A stretch of DNA of 64,000 nucleotides from an uncultured Treponema sp. (GCF_946187725.1 NZ_CAMHSK010000003.1:1-64000), one strand, 5' to 3'. Positions 17,328 to 25,789 are shown, numbered from the stretch's first letter. Made by a program: numbers and translations. The notes: a model not told the origin generated them from the letters alone.

Positions 17328-18676
17328 GAAAGGAGGCGTTACGGAGGGCATTTCCGTTAAAAGGGGGAGCAAAAAACGCGTCAGTGCCTGAACCGCTTTC
17401 TCCTTCCATATCAATTCCGCTGGCATTCAGGTTCATGCTTCTTCTGGCCTTTGCAATGCTTTCTCTAGCGTTGATTTTTGTTCAGCTTTTGCGGCTTTCT
17501 GTCACGCACAAACAGGATTCTGATTTGGAGAAGGGCATTTCGCTTGTCGCACAGACTCTTCGGGGCGGGGGAGCGGACGAGCTGGCTTTTCTGGAGCTTC
17601 CTTATTACATCACTTACACGGTTTATGAGAGCAGTTCGAAGAATGTTTTGGCCACGAACGATTCACTTTTACCGCTTTTGGATTCGGAAAGGGCGAATAA
17701 CTATTTTGAGAAAAATTTTTACACAGACAGTGATTTGAACATCCGTTTTCAAACAAAAAAAATTGATTTTGAAGGGCAAAAACTGATAATCGAGTGCGCG
17801 ATTGATATTGCCAACGATTCTGCCGCCCAGATGCTTCATCTTCTGCCTTATCTTGCGCTGGTCGCTCTGTTGCCCGTTCTTTTTATTTCTTTCGTGCTTT
17901 CTTATTTGATTTCACGACAGACGATTGCCTCTTTTAAAAAGCTCCGTTCTGATTATGACAGGGAAAAGGAATTCACGAGCAATGTCAGTCATGAGCTTAA
18001 AACACCGATTTCGATTATTTATGGTCATGCCAATCTTTTGAAACGCTGGGGAAAAGATGATAAAAAACAGCTTGATGAGTCGATTGCTGCGATTCTTCAT
18101 GAGACAGAGAACATGAATTCGATTGTCACGACTTTGCTTGATATGAGCAGGATTGAAAACGGAAAGCTCAAAGTTGAAACAAGCAGGTTTTTCGTGACCA
18201 ATTTTTTTGCAAAATTGAAAGAAGAGTTTAAAATCACGCGCCCTGATGTAGCATTTGAAATTAAAGACGAAGAATTTCTTGAAATCGAAACGGATGAGCA
18301 AAAACTGCATCAGATTTTTACGGTGGTTCTGTCAAATTCCGTAAAATTTGCCGGAGAAAATTGCAGGATTACGCTTGAAGCAAAAATCGGCGGCAATGGA
18401 AGAATTGAGCTTTCTAGCCGGGACAATGGAAGGGGATTTTCAGAGAATGAACTGCCTCATGTTTTCGAGAGATTTTACAAAGGCGATTCATCTCATGACA
18501 GAAATGTGAGCGGTTCAGGACTTGGGCTTGCAATTGCTAAAGTGCTTGCAAAGGCACTTGAGGCAGAAATCTTTGCTGAAAATGCAGAAAATGGCGGTGC
18601 GGTAATAAAACTCGTGTTCACAGACAAAAAAAATCCGCCTCGTAATGAAGACGGATTTCCAGCAGGTTCGGAATGA
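17324..18676 (+). CDS. Membrane sensor histidine kinase
   Basis: 450 residues. A cytoplasmic Lys/Ser-rich start is followed by a first membrane span at about residues 30-52, an extracytoplasmic sensing loop of about 110 residues, and a second span near 170-192. Then HisKA (VSHELKTPISIIYGHANLL, phospho-His near 224), an N-box (VVLSNSVKFAG), DNGRGFSENELPHVFERFYKG (split: DNGRGFSE, HVFERFYKG) and GSGLGLAIAK. It forms a pair with the upstream regulator via a 4-base overlap. The last codons contain a hairpin that serves as the terminator of the gene on the opposite strand. Classical PhoR-like architecture; signal unknown. Confidence 0.94.
   Translation: MRKEALRRAFPLKGGAKNASVPEPLSPSISIPLAFRFMLLLAFAMLSLALIFVQLLRLSVTHKQDSDLEKGISLVAQTLRGGGADELAFLELPYYITYTVYESSSKNVLATNDSLLPLLDSERANNYFEKNFYTDSDLNIRFQTKKIDFEGQKLIIECAIDIANDSAAQMLHLLPYLALVALLPVLFISFVLSYLISRQTIASFKKLRSDYDREKEFTSNVSHELKTPISIIYGHANLLKRWGKDDKKQLDESIAAILHETENMNSIVTTLLDMSRIENGKLKVETSRFFVTNFFAKLKEEFKITRPDVAFEIKDEEFLEIETDEQKLHQIFTVVLSNSVKFAGENCRITLEAKIGGNGRIELSSRDNGRGFSENELPHVFERFYKGDSSHDRNVSGSGLGLAIAKVLAKALEAEIFAENAENGGAVIKLVFTDKKNPPRNEDGFPAGSE
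18628..18660 (-). terminator. Rho-independent terminator for the 45-residue protein gene
   Basis: On the minus strand AAATCCGTCT pairs with AGGCGGATTT (one G-U pair), followed by a run of T. It is embedded in the 3' end of the plus-strand histidine kinase gene. Confidence 0.7.
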
Positions 18677-18693
18677 ACCGTATTCAGCAAAAA

Positions 18694-18831
18694 TTATTTT
18701 GATTTAGAATCAGCAGCTGACAAAGAAGCAATGAGTGCGTAGTTTGCAGCAGTTCTTTTTGCCTGTTTCTTGCTGTTAGCGCGTGTTGTTTTGTTGCTAA
18801 CCAATGGTCGGAATCGTCGTGCAAGTCTCAT
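18694..18831 (-). CDS. Small, highly basic 45-residue protein (not in the ORF track)
   Basis: Translation from ATG at 18831: begins MRLARRFRPLVSNKTTRANS, continues KKQAKRTAANYALIASLSAA and ends DSKSK. About 11 Lys/Arg in 45 residues, no signal peptide or Cys. The size and charge resemble a small ribosome- or nucleic-acid-associated protein, but I recognise no family. Support for a real gene is strong: an AAGGAG ribosome-binding site 8 bases ahead, a consensus-like promoter (TTGATA-18-TATAAT, with extended TGC) and its own terminator. It lies downstream of gpmI on the same strand but behind gpmI's terminator. Confidence 0.75.
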   Translation of the reverse strand: MRLARRFRPLVSNKTTRANSKKQAKRTAANYALIASLSAADSKSK

Positions 18832-18860
18832 ACAGAATTCTCCTTAAAAAAGTGTATGCC

Positions 18861-18890
18861 ATTATAGCAGAAAAAAGAATGCCGTATCAA
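18861..18890 (-). promoter_or_regulatory. Promoter of the 45-residue protein gene, nested in the gpmI terminator
   Basis: Minus strand: TTGATA (18890-18885), 18 bases, TATAAT (18866-18861), preceded by TG one base before the -10. The -35 lies in the loop and 3' arm of the gpmI terminator hairpin. Confidence 0.65.
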
Positions 18891-18906
18891 GTACGGTACG
18901 GCATTC
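18871..18906 (-). terminator. Rho-independent terminator of gpmI
   Basis: GAATGCCGTA and TACGGCATTC form a perfect 10-bp stem with a 10-base loop. On the minus strand it is followed by TTTTTT. It sits 8 bases after the gpmI stop. Confidence 0.85.
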
Positions 18907-18913
18907 CGAAAAT

Positions 18914-20581
18914 TTATTTCATGTTAATGATTGATTTGTCGTAGTCGCTTGGTGGAACAAAGCCCATCAAGTTAATCAATGTTGCTGGCCATGAAGAAAT
19001 TCCAAGACCGCTGTTCAAAGATGTGTTGTCGTACTCGCCTTTGTATTCCGGGTCATAGATGATGCCTGGAACCGGGTTCAAGCTGTGGCTTGTTTTTGCC
19101 TTTGGCTCGCCAGAAGCTTTGTCCATTTTGACAGAACCGTCTTTTGCGTGTTCGTACATATCGTCTGAGTTTCCGTGGTCAGCTGTGAGACAGAGGATAC
19201 CACCGGCTTCATCGATTGCTGCCTTGATGCGGCCAAGCTGCAAGTCCATGCCTTCCATAGAGCATACAACTGCGTTGAATACGCCTGTGTGTCCAACCAT
19301 GTCGCCGTTCGGGAAGTTGAGGCGGATGTGGTCATATTTGCCAGATTTGATTGCTTCGATTACTTTGTCAGTGATTTCAGCACATTTCATCCATGGGCGC
19401 TGCTCGAACGGAACGACATCTGAAGGAACTTCGATGTAGTCCTCAAGTTTCTCATCGAATTTGCCCTGTTTGTTACCGTTGAAGAAGTATGTTACATGGC
19501 CGTATTTCTGAGTCTCAGAGATAGCGAGCAATTTAACGCCTGTTTTTGTGAGGTACTCGCCCATTGTGCGGTCGATGCTTGGCGGGTTAACGAGGTACTG
19601 AGCAGGAACATGTGCGTCGCCATCGTATTCCATCATGCCGGCATATTCAACAGCTGGAACGCGAACACGGTCAAATGGCAAGTCGCCGCCCTTTGGTGTT
19701 TCGAATGCACGAGTCATTTCGAGAGCACGGTCGCCACGGAAGTTGAAGTAGATTACACTGTCGCCATCTTCGATTGTGCCGACAGCCTTTCCGTCTTTTG
19801 CGATTACGAATTCGTGCATATCCTGGTCGAGAAGGCCTGGAACCTCAGCACGGTATGTTTCGATTGCTTTTGTAGCTGATTCGAATTTGCGTCCTTCGCC
19901 CAAAACATGAGCCTTCCAGCCGCGCTCTACCATTGACCAGTCTGCATTGTAGCGGTCCATTGTCATGTACATTCGTCCGCCGCCAGAAGCAATCTGATAG
20001 TCAACGTCTGCAAAGCCTGCAAGGAACTCTTCGAGCGGAGTGATGTAGTTGAGAGCAGATGTAGGATCAACATCGCGGCCGTCCAAAAGTGCGTGAACGC
20101 GGAGCTTTTTAACGCCGTCTTTTGAAGCCTGTGTGACCATTGCTTTGAGGTGGTCGATGTGAGAGTGAACATTGCCGTCTGAAACCAAACCAATAAAGTG
20201 CAATGTTGAATTTTTGTCGTTTACATTTTTGACGAGTTTTTTCCATGTGTCAGCGGCGAACATTGAGCCGTTTGCAATTGACTCGCCGACGAGTTTTGCG
20301 CCCTGAGCGAACACGCGGCCACAACCCATTGCATTGTGACCGACCTCGCTGTTTCCCATGTCGTCATCAGAAGGAAGACCAACTGCTGTACCGTGAGCCT
20401 TGAGCTGAGTGTGAGGGCAGTTTGCTGTGAACCAGTCGAGGTACTTCATTTTTGAAGCCTTAACAGCATCTCCTTCTTCATATTTACCATATCCAACGCC
20501 GTCCATAATTACGAGAACTACAGGACCACGGCGGCCTTTCCAGTTTGGATTTTTTTCCAAAGCATGCATTGTATCTGCCAT
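18914..20581 (-). CDS. gpmI: 2,3-bisphosphoglycerate-independent phosphoglycerate mutase
   Basis: Interconverts 3- and 2-phosphoglycerate in glycolysis; a di-manganese enzyme of the alkaline phosphatase fold. 555 residues, in the long-form range. Metal and catalytic motifs: VLVIMDGVGYG at the N-terminus, DDDMGNSEVGHNAMGCG with the phospho-Ser, DGRDVDPTSA, 'IASGGGRMYMTMDRYNADW', and late GDMVGHTG and LTADHGNSDDM. The ORF track starts 4 codons earlier at ATGGAGATTCTTATGG; the GGAG there is best read as the ribosome-binding site for ATG 20581 (MADTMHAL). Has its own terminator. Confidence 0.96.
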   Translation of the reverse strand: MADTMHALEKNPNWKGRRGPVVLVIMDGVGYGKYEEGDAVKASKMKYLDWFTANCPHTQLKAHGTAVGLPSDDDMGNSEVGHNAMGCGRVFAQGAKLVGESIANGSMFAADTWKKLVKNVNDKNSTLHFIGLVSDGNVHSHIDHLKAMVTQASKDGVKKLRVHALLDGRDVDPTSALNYITPLEEFLAGFADVDYQIASGGGRMYMTMDRYNADWSMVERGWKAHVLGEGRKFESATKAIETYRAEVPGLLDQDMHEFVIAKDGKAVGTIEDGDSVIYFNFRGDRALEMTRAFETPKGGDLPFDRVRVPAVEYAGMMEYDGDAHVPAQYLVNPPSIDRTMGEYLTKTGVKLLAISETQKYGHVTYFFNGNKQGKFDEKLEDYIEVPSDVVPFEQRPWMKCAEITDKVIEAIKSGKYDHIRLNFPNGDMVGHTGVFNAVVCSMEGMDLQLGRIKAAIDEAGGILCLTADHGNSDDMYEHAKDGSVKMDKASGEPKAKTSHSLNPVPGIIYDPEYKGEYDNTSLNSGLGISSWPATLINLMGFVPPSDYDKSIINMK

Positions 20582-20593
20582 AAGAATCTCCAT

Positions 20594-20702
20594 TTGGGCG
20601 TTTCTCGCCCGCCTTCAGCGGTCGAGCCAGGCTTTTCGCAGTTCCGCTATCGCTCCATACCGCAAGCGGTACAGCTAACGCTGCTGCTACAATCCTTAAC
20701 GC
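20594..20702 (-). repeat. Structured GC-rich intergenic element (family member, minus orientation)
   Basis: Read on the minus strand it has GGATTGTAGCAGC at one end, then a hairpin ACCGC-TT-GCGGT, then TATGGAGCGATAGCGGAAC and later GCTCGACCGC. This order matches the element at 25561-25681 (GGATAGTAG ... TGGAGTGCGGTTAGCACGGAAC ... GCCCGACCGC). It occupies the spacer between the FN3 lipoprotein gene and gpmI and would be in the gpmI upstream region. Confidence 0.6.
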
Positions 20703-20750
20703 TTTTTAATTTCCTCAATAATACACTTTTATTCCATTTTAGACAATGAA

Positions 20751-20788
20751 GAAAAAAAATGCCGCCAAACAGAATCTGCTGGGCGGCA
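20751..20788 (-). terminator. Rho-independent terminator of the FN3-like lipoprotein gene
   Basis: On the minus strand TGCCGCCC...GGCGGCA forms a 7-bp GC-rich stem with inner pairing, followed by TTTTTTTT. It is 35 bases past the stop codon at 20823. Confidence 0.8.
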
Positions 20789-20822
20789 AAACGTTTTAGA
20801 AAGTGTGATTTAACAGATTAAA

Positions 20823-23660
20823 TTATCGAACTCGAACAATATTCGTCATGTTAATTGGATTACCTTCAGAGTCAAATCCAACTACAGTAAAGAAGTTGTA
20901 AGAGTTTGTTGAACCTGTGTAACTGTAAGTTTCAGTTGATGCGTCTAGGGTTGCGTCAACTGTTGTAACCATTGACATTGAACCTGTTCCGCTAAGAATA
21001 TCTTCCGATAGACCGCTTGAAGTTGATGAAGCATAGAGAGTTTGAGAGTATGAACCGTAGTAATAGACTGCGTATGAAACTGCATTTTCCATAGCATCCC
21101 AACTCAAATCATAAGCACTGCCAGAAGAGCTTACATTGAGTGTAGAACCTGTTTTTAGTGTGTAATCAATTTCAAAAACATCTTCAAAAGAGTAAACATA
21201 TTTGCGTTCGATATTGTCGTAAACTTCTGTTGCAACAGCAGCAAACATCTTATTGTAAGAAGATGCATTGGAAATCTGATAGTATCTGCTGTAGGTTGAG
21301 CCATAGTTGTAAGAATCTGGATTTGCAGTAAACATAGCTTTTACACTTTCTTCTGTTTCATTTCCAGTAGAGTCTGTGTATCTCAAGATGTAATAGTTGT
21401 TTGAGTAACCGCTTACAGAATCCCATGTCAAATTCCATGTGCAAGTTGAGCCGTTGTAGCTGTACAAATCCATACTTACGCTTGGAGCCTCTAAAGTTGC
21501 CTTCTGAACTTTAACGCTTGTGCTGAGATTTGAGTAATCTGAGTAGTCATAAGCACGGACTGCATAGTAGTAATCAGAAGAATAGCTTTGTGTATCAGAA
21601 TATGAAGTTGAAGTTGTGCTTGTGAAGTATTCGGATGCATACAAAGCTTTTAATTCGTCTTCTGTTTTTGCACGATATAGACAGTATGTGCTTGCCCCTG
21701 TAACATCGTTCCAGCTAAGAGTTTTGCCGTCTGAATCACGACTGAGGATAGGAGTTGCAAGAGCGGATGCTTTTGTGACCGAGCTTTCAGAAGCATTGTA
21801 ATAGCCCACGGCCTCAACTTTGTAGAAGATATATTTTGAGCTGATTGACTTGCCGCTTACGCCTGAATCTGTGTAAGTTGAATCGGTGATGGTTGCAAGA
21901 AGCTCAAACTCATAAGAATATGGGGTGTTGCTATAGTTGCTGATGCAACGATAAATGTTGTAATACTTTGCGTTTGAAGCGTAGTAGTTGAGCGTGATGT
22001 TGTTGTAAGTGCTTGTGCCTACATCGCTTTTGAGGGTAAGTGAAGGTGTGCTTACAGTTTCATAAGCATAATTGCTCGGCTGAGTCGTCTTAATGTCCCA
22101 ATAGTATGTGCCGCCCTCTTTTACAGGAATGGCAATCGTTGTGGCAACATCGTCGGCAGTACTGCTTCTTGTAGAGAGCACTCGGAACGCGTAGTATTTG
22201 TTTGTGTTAACTTTAACGCCTGTGTAAGTCGTATATGTCGCATAAGAATAACTGTTTGTGAGTTTGTTTGGAAGTTCGCTTTCTACGGCAACTTTCGCTT
22301 CATTCAATGTGCTGAATGTGCCATAAGTGACAGAAAGTGTGCCACTGTATGAAGTGTTTGCTTTCAAATAGAAAATTCCGTCATTTTCAATGTAGATGTC
22401 ATAAATATCAGCATCGTTTGTTATGACTGTTGTAGAATCCGTCGTAAAATTCCAGTCTGAATCAGAATCATTTGGAACTTTAATCCTTGAAGAGTTTGAT
22501 TTGAGTGAGCCGTTATGGTTAAGAACGACAAAATAGCGTACGCCTGCGATATCAGAGATTTCAAAAGAATCATCAAGGTAGTATACGGTCAATCCGTTGA
22601 CATCGACGGCAGTGTCTTTCTTTGGTGAGCCCAACTCTGTGATTGAATCATAGCTTTTTAATGTCAAATCGCTTCCGCTTGCATCTGTTACGCTGAGCTC
22701 TTCAGAGTTGGAATAGACGGCACGGTAAATCGTGTACTCAGATGTCGCAAATTCTTCGCCTTGATAAATATAAGGATTGAAGTAAACGCGTGCGTCAGCG
22801 ACTTTTTTATAGTAATCGTAATTCGTCCATTTTGCAGAAACGCTACTTGCAGTTGCAGAAGCAACCGCATTGAAATCTTTGACCTCAACAATTGCTGAAG
22901 AAATGACTCTGCTTCTTCCGTAGAGCACATCGTTGAGCGGAGTTGCATAAATCATGATTTGTTTTTTGCCAGAATAGAGCGCATCAAGCGTAAGGCTTGC
23001 AGTTCCGTTATAGTCATAGCCTTTGATAGTTTTTGAAGTTTCACGGGCTGTGCTTGAAGCTAGCAGTCCGCCGTTTTCTTGAGTCAAATAAACAGTGTAT
23101 TTTGCATAAGGTTTTGTCGGAAATGAGATTCGGACGCTTGCCTTTGAGTCTGCAAGGACTTTTACATTTATTGTGTCCGCAGAAAGAACTTCGTCATTTG
23201 CGTTGTAATCTTTTTCGTATTGTGCAAGGTCTGAAAACAAAGTTCCTGTCGGAGCCCATGTTCCTTTAATGTTTTTGTCTGTTGCAGTTTTTGCAGTCGT
23301 GAGCGAGACTTCAGTTTGAGAAGCGTCATGCATAGCTGTATTTAAAGGATTTGCGACGACACGGTATTTGTATGTAACGCCCTCATCGATGTCTGTGTCA
23401 TAGTAAGAATTTGAAGCACTGACACCTGCTTCTTCAATTTTGCCGTTTCCGACGGTGCGGTAAACAGTATAAGAGCCTGCATCCTTAATCTCTTTCCATG
23501 TAAGGATGTTTACGCCGGGATAAGCCTTTGCGCTTACATCCGGCGTACCGATTGTAGTGGTGGCATAGAACGTATCACCTTCTGCTTCTCCACAGGAAGT
23601 GAACAAAATGCCAGCGAACAAGAGAGTTGAAATTCCTAATACAGCTAAAAGTCTTTTCAT
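20823..23660 (-). CDS. Large FN3-like repeat lipoprotein, probably surface exposed
   Basis: 945 residues. MKRLLAVLGISTLLFAGILFTSC is a lipoprotein signal with lipobox FTSC. The rest is a series of fibronectin type III-like beta-sandwich units. Recurring 'YPGVNILTWKEIKDAGSYTV', 'LSWNDVTGASTYCLYRA', 'LTWDSVSGYSNNYYILRY' and 'LSWDAMENAVSYAVYY' blocks (LxW...V/A..Y.hYR) occur roughly every 90-150 residues. It is extremely rich in Tyr, Ser and Thr, especially YSY-type runs. The ORF track begins 4 codons earlier; the GGAG in that ATGGAG is the likely RBS for ATG 23660. Role unknown; carbohydrate or host-surface contact is a guess from the FN3 domains. Confidence 0.85.
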   Translation of the reverse strand: MKRLLAVLGISTLLFAGILFTSCGEAEGDTFYATTTIGTPDVSAKAYPGVNILTWKEIKDAGSYTVYRTVGNGKIEEAGVSASNSYYDTDIDEGVTYKYRVVANPLNTAMHDASQTEVSLTTAKTATDKNIKGTWAPTGTLFSDLAQYEKDYNANDEVLSADTINVKVLADSKASVRISFPTKPYAKYTVYLTQENGGLLASSTARETSKTIKGYDYNGTASLTLDALYSGKKQIMIYATPLNDVLYGRSRVISSAIVEVKDFNAVASATASSVSAKWTNYDYYKKVADARVYFNPYIYQGEEFATSEYTIYRAVYSNSEELSVTDASGSDLTLKSYDSITELGSPKKDTAVDVNGLTVYYLDDSFEISDIAGVRYFVVLNHNGSLKSNSSRIKVPNDSDSDWNFTTDSTTVITNDADIYDIYIENDGIFYLKANTSYSGTLSVTYGTFSTLNEAKVAVESELPNKLTNSYSYATYTTYTGVKVNTNKYYAFRVLSTRSSTADDVATTIAIPVKEGGTYYWDIKTTQPSNYAYETVSTPSLTLKSDVGTSTYNNITLNYYASNAKYYNIYRCISNYSNTPYSYEFELLATITDSTYTDSGVSGKSISSKYIFYKVEAVGYYNASESSVTKASALATPILSRDSDGKTLSWNDVTGASTYCLYRAKTEDELKALYASEYFTSTTSTSYSDTQSYSSDYYYAVRAYDYSDYSNLSTSVKVQKATLEAPSVSMDLYSYNGSTCTWNLTWDSVSGYSNNYYILRYTDSTGNETEESVKAMFTANPDSYNYGSTYSRYYQISNASSYNKMFAAVATEVYDNIERKYVYSFEDVFEIDYTLKTGSTLNVSSSGSAYDLSWDAMENAVSYAVYYYGSYSQTLYASSTSSGLSEDILSGTGSMSMVTTVDATLDASTETYSYTGSTNSYNFFTVVGFDSEGNPINMTNIVRVR

Positions 23661-24017
23661 CTGTATCTCCATTAAATTAATATTTACCTCATTATAAGGC
23701 TATACAAATGTAAAAAGAAAAACGATTTTAAGTCAAGTTTTTGTAGTGGTGGAAAAAGATATGAGAAAAAAAGGCGGTTTGCCACTTTCAGGATAAAGAA
23801 TCTGTACATAACAACTGTGCTATACACAACATAACAGGGCTATGTAACCCCGCCGAAGGCGTTCGAACGGGCACGACAAAGAGAGTGCCCGCGTAGCGAA
23901 GCGGCGGAATGAAGCGAAAGCGGAAGCGGAAGGGTGGAAATTAGTCCTGTTTTCTAAGTGAAATTGAAAATCTTAAGAGAACTGGAACTTTTGATACTTT
24001 TGCTGAAAAAACTAAAT
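23661..24017. other. Gene-free stretch: promoter side of the FN3 lipoprotein gene plus a structured repeat
   Basis: 357 bases. The right-hand 80 bases before the AAA ATPase stop are AT-rich; one short open frame there (SEIENLKRTGTFDTFAEKTK, ending TGA) could be the tail of a lost gene but has no start or homology I recognise. The middle holds the GC-rich element at 23837-23935. A TTGACT on the minus strand about 50 bases upstream of the transcription region of the lipoprotein gene could be its -35. Nothing else is visible. Confidence 0.5.
23837..23935 (+). repeat. Structured GC-rich intergenic element (family member)
   Basis: Starts GGGCTATG and contains GCCGAAGGCGTTC, a GGGCAC...GTGCCC hairpin (GGGCAC-GACAAAGAGA-GTGCCC) and GGCGGAATGAAGCG. 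The GCC-GAA-GGC hairpin followed by GTTC is identical to the element at 59398-59498 and corresponds to CTGC-GAA-GCAG-TTC in 28889-29110. Confidence 0.6.
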
Positions 24018-25448
24018 TTAATCAAATAAATCATCCATCAAAATGACATTTGAAAACACGCTGCTATATTCGTTTTTCTTTAATCCAAAAGTTGTTACTA
24101 AGGTACTTCGGATTACTGTCTTCGGAGAAACTTCTTTTTGTAGAAGAGATTCCCTAGTCATTAGAGTTTTATAATATTTATTGTCTACATCATATTCTCC
24201 GCTGTAAAACTTCAGCTCACACATATTGATTACATTATCATCGCGAATAATGAGCAAATCGATTTGTGTTCCTTCTTCATCATCTGCTCTTTTAGACCAG
24301 GCAGATGATGATGTATTTACACCAGAAATTCCTAGAGATTTTTTTAACTGTTCAACATGATTAAAGCAGACAGTTTCAAAAGCATTCCCTCTCCAGGATG
24401 ATAGTAAATGTGAACTTGTATTCTGCTGCCAGAATTTTTCATTTGTTGTTTTCAGTTCTTTTACAAGTTTAAGATAGAATAAACAGAATGGATCTACGAG
24501 CTTGTAATGAGATTCGCGCTTTGTAAAGCCGAATGGAACATATTTAACAACAAAGTCTCCTGTAATAAGTGCTTTTAAATTTTTTGTGATGCCTTCACCA
24601 TCTGTTAAATGTAACTTTTCAATTATTTCTTGTCTCGTATAACCAGCATTCTTTTTTCCGAGCAGATTGACAATTGATTTAACGAAATCTGGATTTTCAA
24701 ATACTGAGGCAAAAAGACGATCATATTCATCTTTTAATTTTGCATTTTTTGCAAAAATTATGTTGTCGATGTTTTGAGCTAAGCTTAGTTCCCCATCTAC
24801 ATAGCCAAGGTAAAATGGAATACCACCAAAAATCATATAGCTTTGAACAATATCGTATCGAGAAAGTTTTACATTGTTTGATTTATAAAATTCTTCACAT
24901 TCAGAAAGTGTAAAAGGGGCCAGTTTTATTTCATGAGTAACTCTGTCATAAAGTCCTCCGTGTGCGTTAATGAGCTTGGCCAGAATCCATGAGTTCGCAC
25001 TTCCACAAACAATCAGCATAAGGTTTTTACGATGGCAAGCCCATGTGTTCCAAAATCCTTCAAAAGCCTGCAAAAATTTTGAGCGAGGTGTATCAAGCCA
25101 TGGCAATTCATCAATAAAGATAAGTTGGCGGGAACCGTTGTCGATTTTCTGTAAAAACTTTTCAAGCAGGAAAAATGCATCAAGCCATGATTTTGGTTTA
25201 TCGCATTCTTCCATTCCATGAAGGAGAAGAGATTTATAAAAGTGTTCAAGCTGATTTTTCATCTGACCTTTTGCATCATCTTTATTTGGTGCAAGGCCTG
25301 CGTGTCTGAATGTAATACGGCCTGCAAAAGTTTCATCAACAAGGAATGTTTTTCCTACACGACGACGACCATAAATTGCAACAAATTCCGCACTGTTTTT
25401 ATCATAAAGCTTGTTTAATTCAGCAATCTCTTTTTTTCGACCTATCAT
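24018..25448 (-). CDS. AAA ATPase with C-terminal DUF234 / PD-(D/E)XK nuclease-like domain
   Basis: 476 residues, the archaeal-type ATPase_2 family common in archaea and anaerobic bacteria, with unknown physiological role. Walker A is YGRRRVGKTFLVDE (about residues 25-38), Walker B QLIFIDELPWLD, and a sensor-like IVCGSANSWIL follows. A winged-helix segment (TRQEIIEKLHLTDGEGITKNL) sits in the middle. The C-terminus has a GTQIDLLIIRDDNV...CELKFY block that fits the D...ExK core of PD-(D/E)XK folds, as described for DUF234. The gene is AT-rich compared with neighbours. A striking 18-bp inverted repeat precedes the start codon, and AAGGAT in its proximal arm is the only ribosome-binding site. Confidence 0.85.
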   Translation of the reverse strand: MIGRKKEIAELNKLYDKNSAEFVAIYGRRRVGKTFLVDETFAGRITFRHAGLAPNKDDAKGQMKNQLEHFYKSLLLHGMEECDKPKSWLDAFFLLEKFLQKIDNGSRQLIFIDELPWLDTPRSKFLQAFEGFWNTWACHRKNLMLIVCGSANSWILAKLINAHGGLYDRVTHEIKLAPFTLSECEEFYKSNNVKLSRYDIVQSYMIFGGIPFYLGYVDGELSLAQNIDNIIFAKNAKLKDEYDRLFASVFENPDFVKSIVNLLGKKNAGYTRQEIIEKLHLTDGEGITKNLKALITGDFVVKYVPFGFTKRESHYKLVDPFCLFYLKLVKELKTTNEKFWQQNTSSHLLSSWRGNAFETVCFNHVEQLKKSLGISGVNTSSSAWSKRADDEEGTQIDLLIIRDDNVINMCELKFYSGEYDVDNKYYKTLMTRESLLQKEVSPKTVIRSTLVTTFGLKKNEYSSVFSNVILMDDLFD

Positions 25449-25455
25449 AACAATT

Positions 25456-25509
25456 ATCCTTAATCAGAGGTGAGTTTGTAAAAATTATATTTCACCTCTG
25501 ATTAAGGAT
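25456..25509 (-). promoter_or_regulatory. 18-bp perfect inverted repeat around the promoter of the AAA ATPase gene
   Basis: ATCCTTAATCAGAGGTGA and its exact complement TCACCTCTGATTAAGGAT are separated by 18 AT-rich bases. On the minus strand the spacer contains TATAAT (within AAATATAATTTT), so the arms would bracket the -10. The arm next to the gene carries AAGGAT, the RBS for the ATG at 25448. It could be an operator for autoregulation, an RNA hairpin hiding the RBS, or the end of a mobile unit. Confidence 0.7.
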
Positions 25510-25560
25510 GATAACACCGGAAAATACTGATGTCAATGATGTTTTTGTATGGTCTTGCAC

Positions 25561-25681
25561 CAGGCTAGGGATAGTAGGGGCAAGCCGTCAGGCTTGTTCC
25601 GAAGAGAGCCTTGCGACCGTAGGAATGGAGTGCGGTTAGCACGGAACCCCGGATAGCCCGACCGCGTAAGCGGTAGCCGCC
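25561..25681 (+). repeat. Structured GC-rich intergenic element (family member)
   Basis: Contains GGCTAGGGATAGTAG, the hairpin CAAGCC-GTCA-GGCTTG, then TTCCGAAGAGAGCC, GGAATGGAGTGCGGTTAGCA (core), CGGAACCCCGGATAGCCCG and ACCGCGTAAGCGGT (hairpin). The core is shared in order with 20594-20702 (minus), 28889-29110 (minus) and 59398-59498 (plus). Confidence 0.65.
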
Positions 25682-25759
25682 AAATCACGATTTGACTGAA
25701 TTGGATTTCAGAGTGACTTGTCCAAACATTTTTCTCTTTTTCTTCAAAGCTCTGCTCTC

Positions 25760-25789
25760 TTGACATTTTGTTTCTCTTTATAGTAACAT
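25760..25789 (+). promoter_or_regulatory. Probable promoter of the second substrate-binding lipoprotein gene
   Basis: TTGACA at 25760-25765 with a weak -10 (TAACAT, 18-base spacing) about 31 bases before the ATG at 25821. The -35 is perfect and the -10 is poor, so moderate confidence. Confidence 0.45.

Noticed and set aside
23881-23935. CRISPR-like array in GC-rich intergenic repeats
   Set aside because: Short GCGAAGCGG-like repetitions come from hairpins; there are no regular spacers and no cas genes in the window.
23950-24045. Short open frame reading SEIENLKRTGTFDTFAEKTK and ending TGA
   Set aside because: Looks protein-like but has no start codon in frame with an RBS, is under 40 residues and overlaps the end of the AAA ATPase gene on the other strand; kept only as a possible gene remnant.
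25533-25766. 77-residue minus-strand ORF between the AAA ATPase and the second lipoprotein gene
   Set aside because: Runs through the structured repeat at 25561-25681; similar open frames come from repeat sequence, not a gene.
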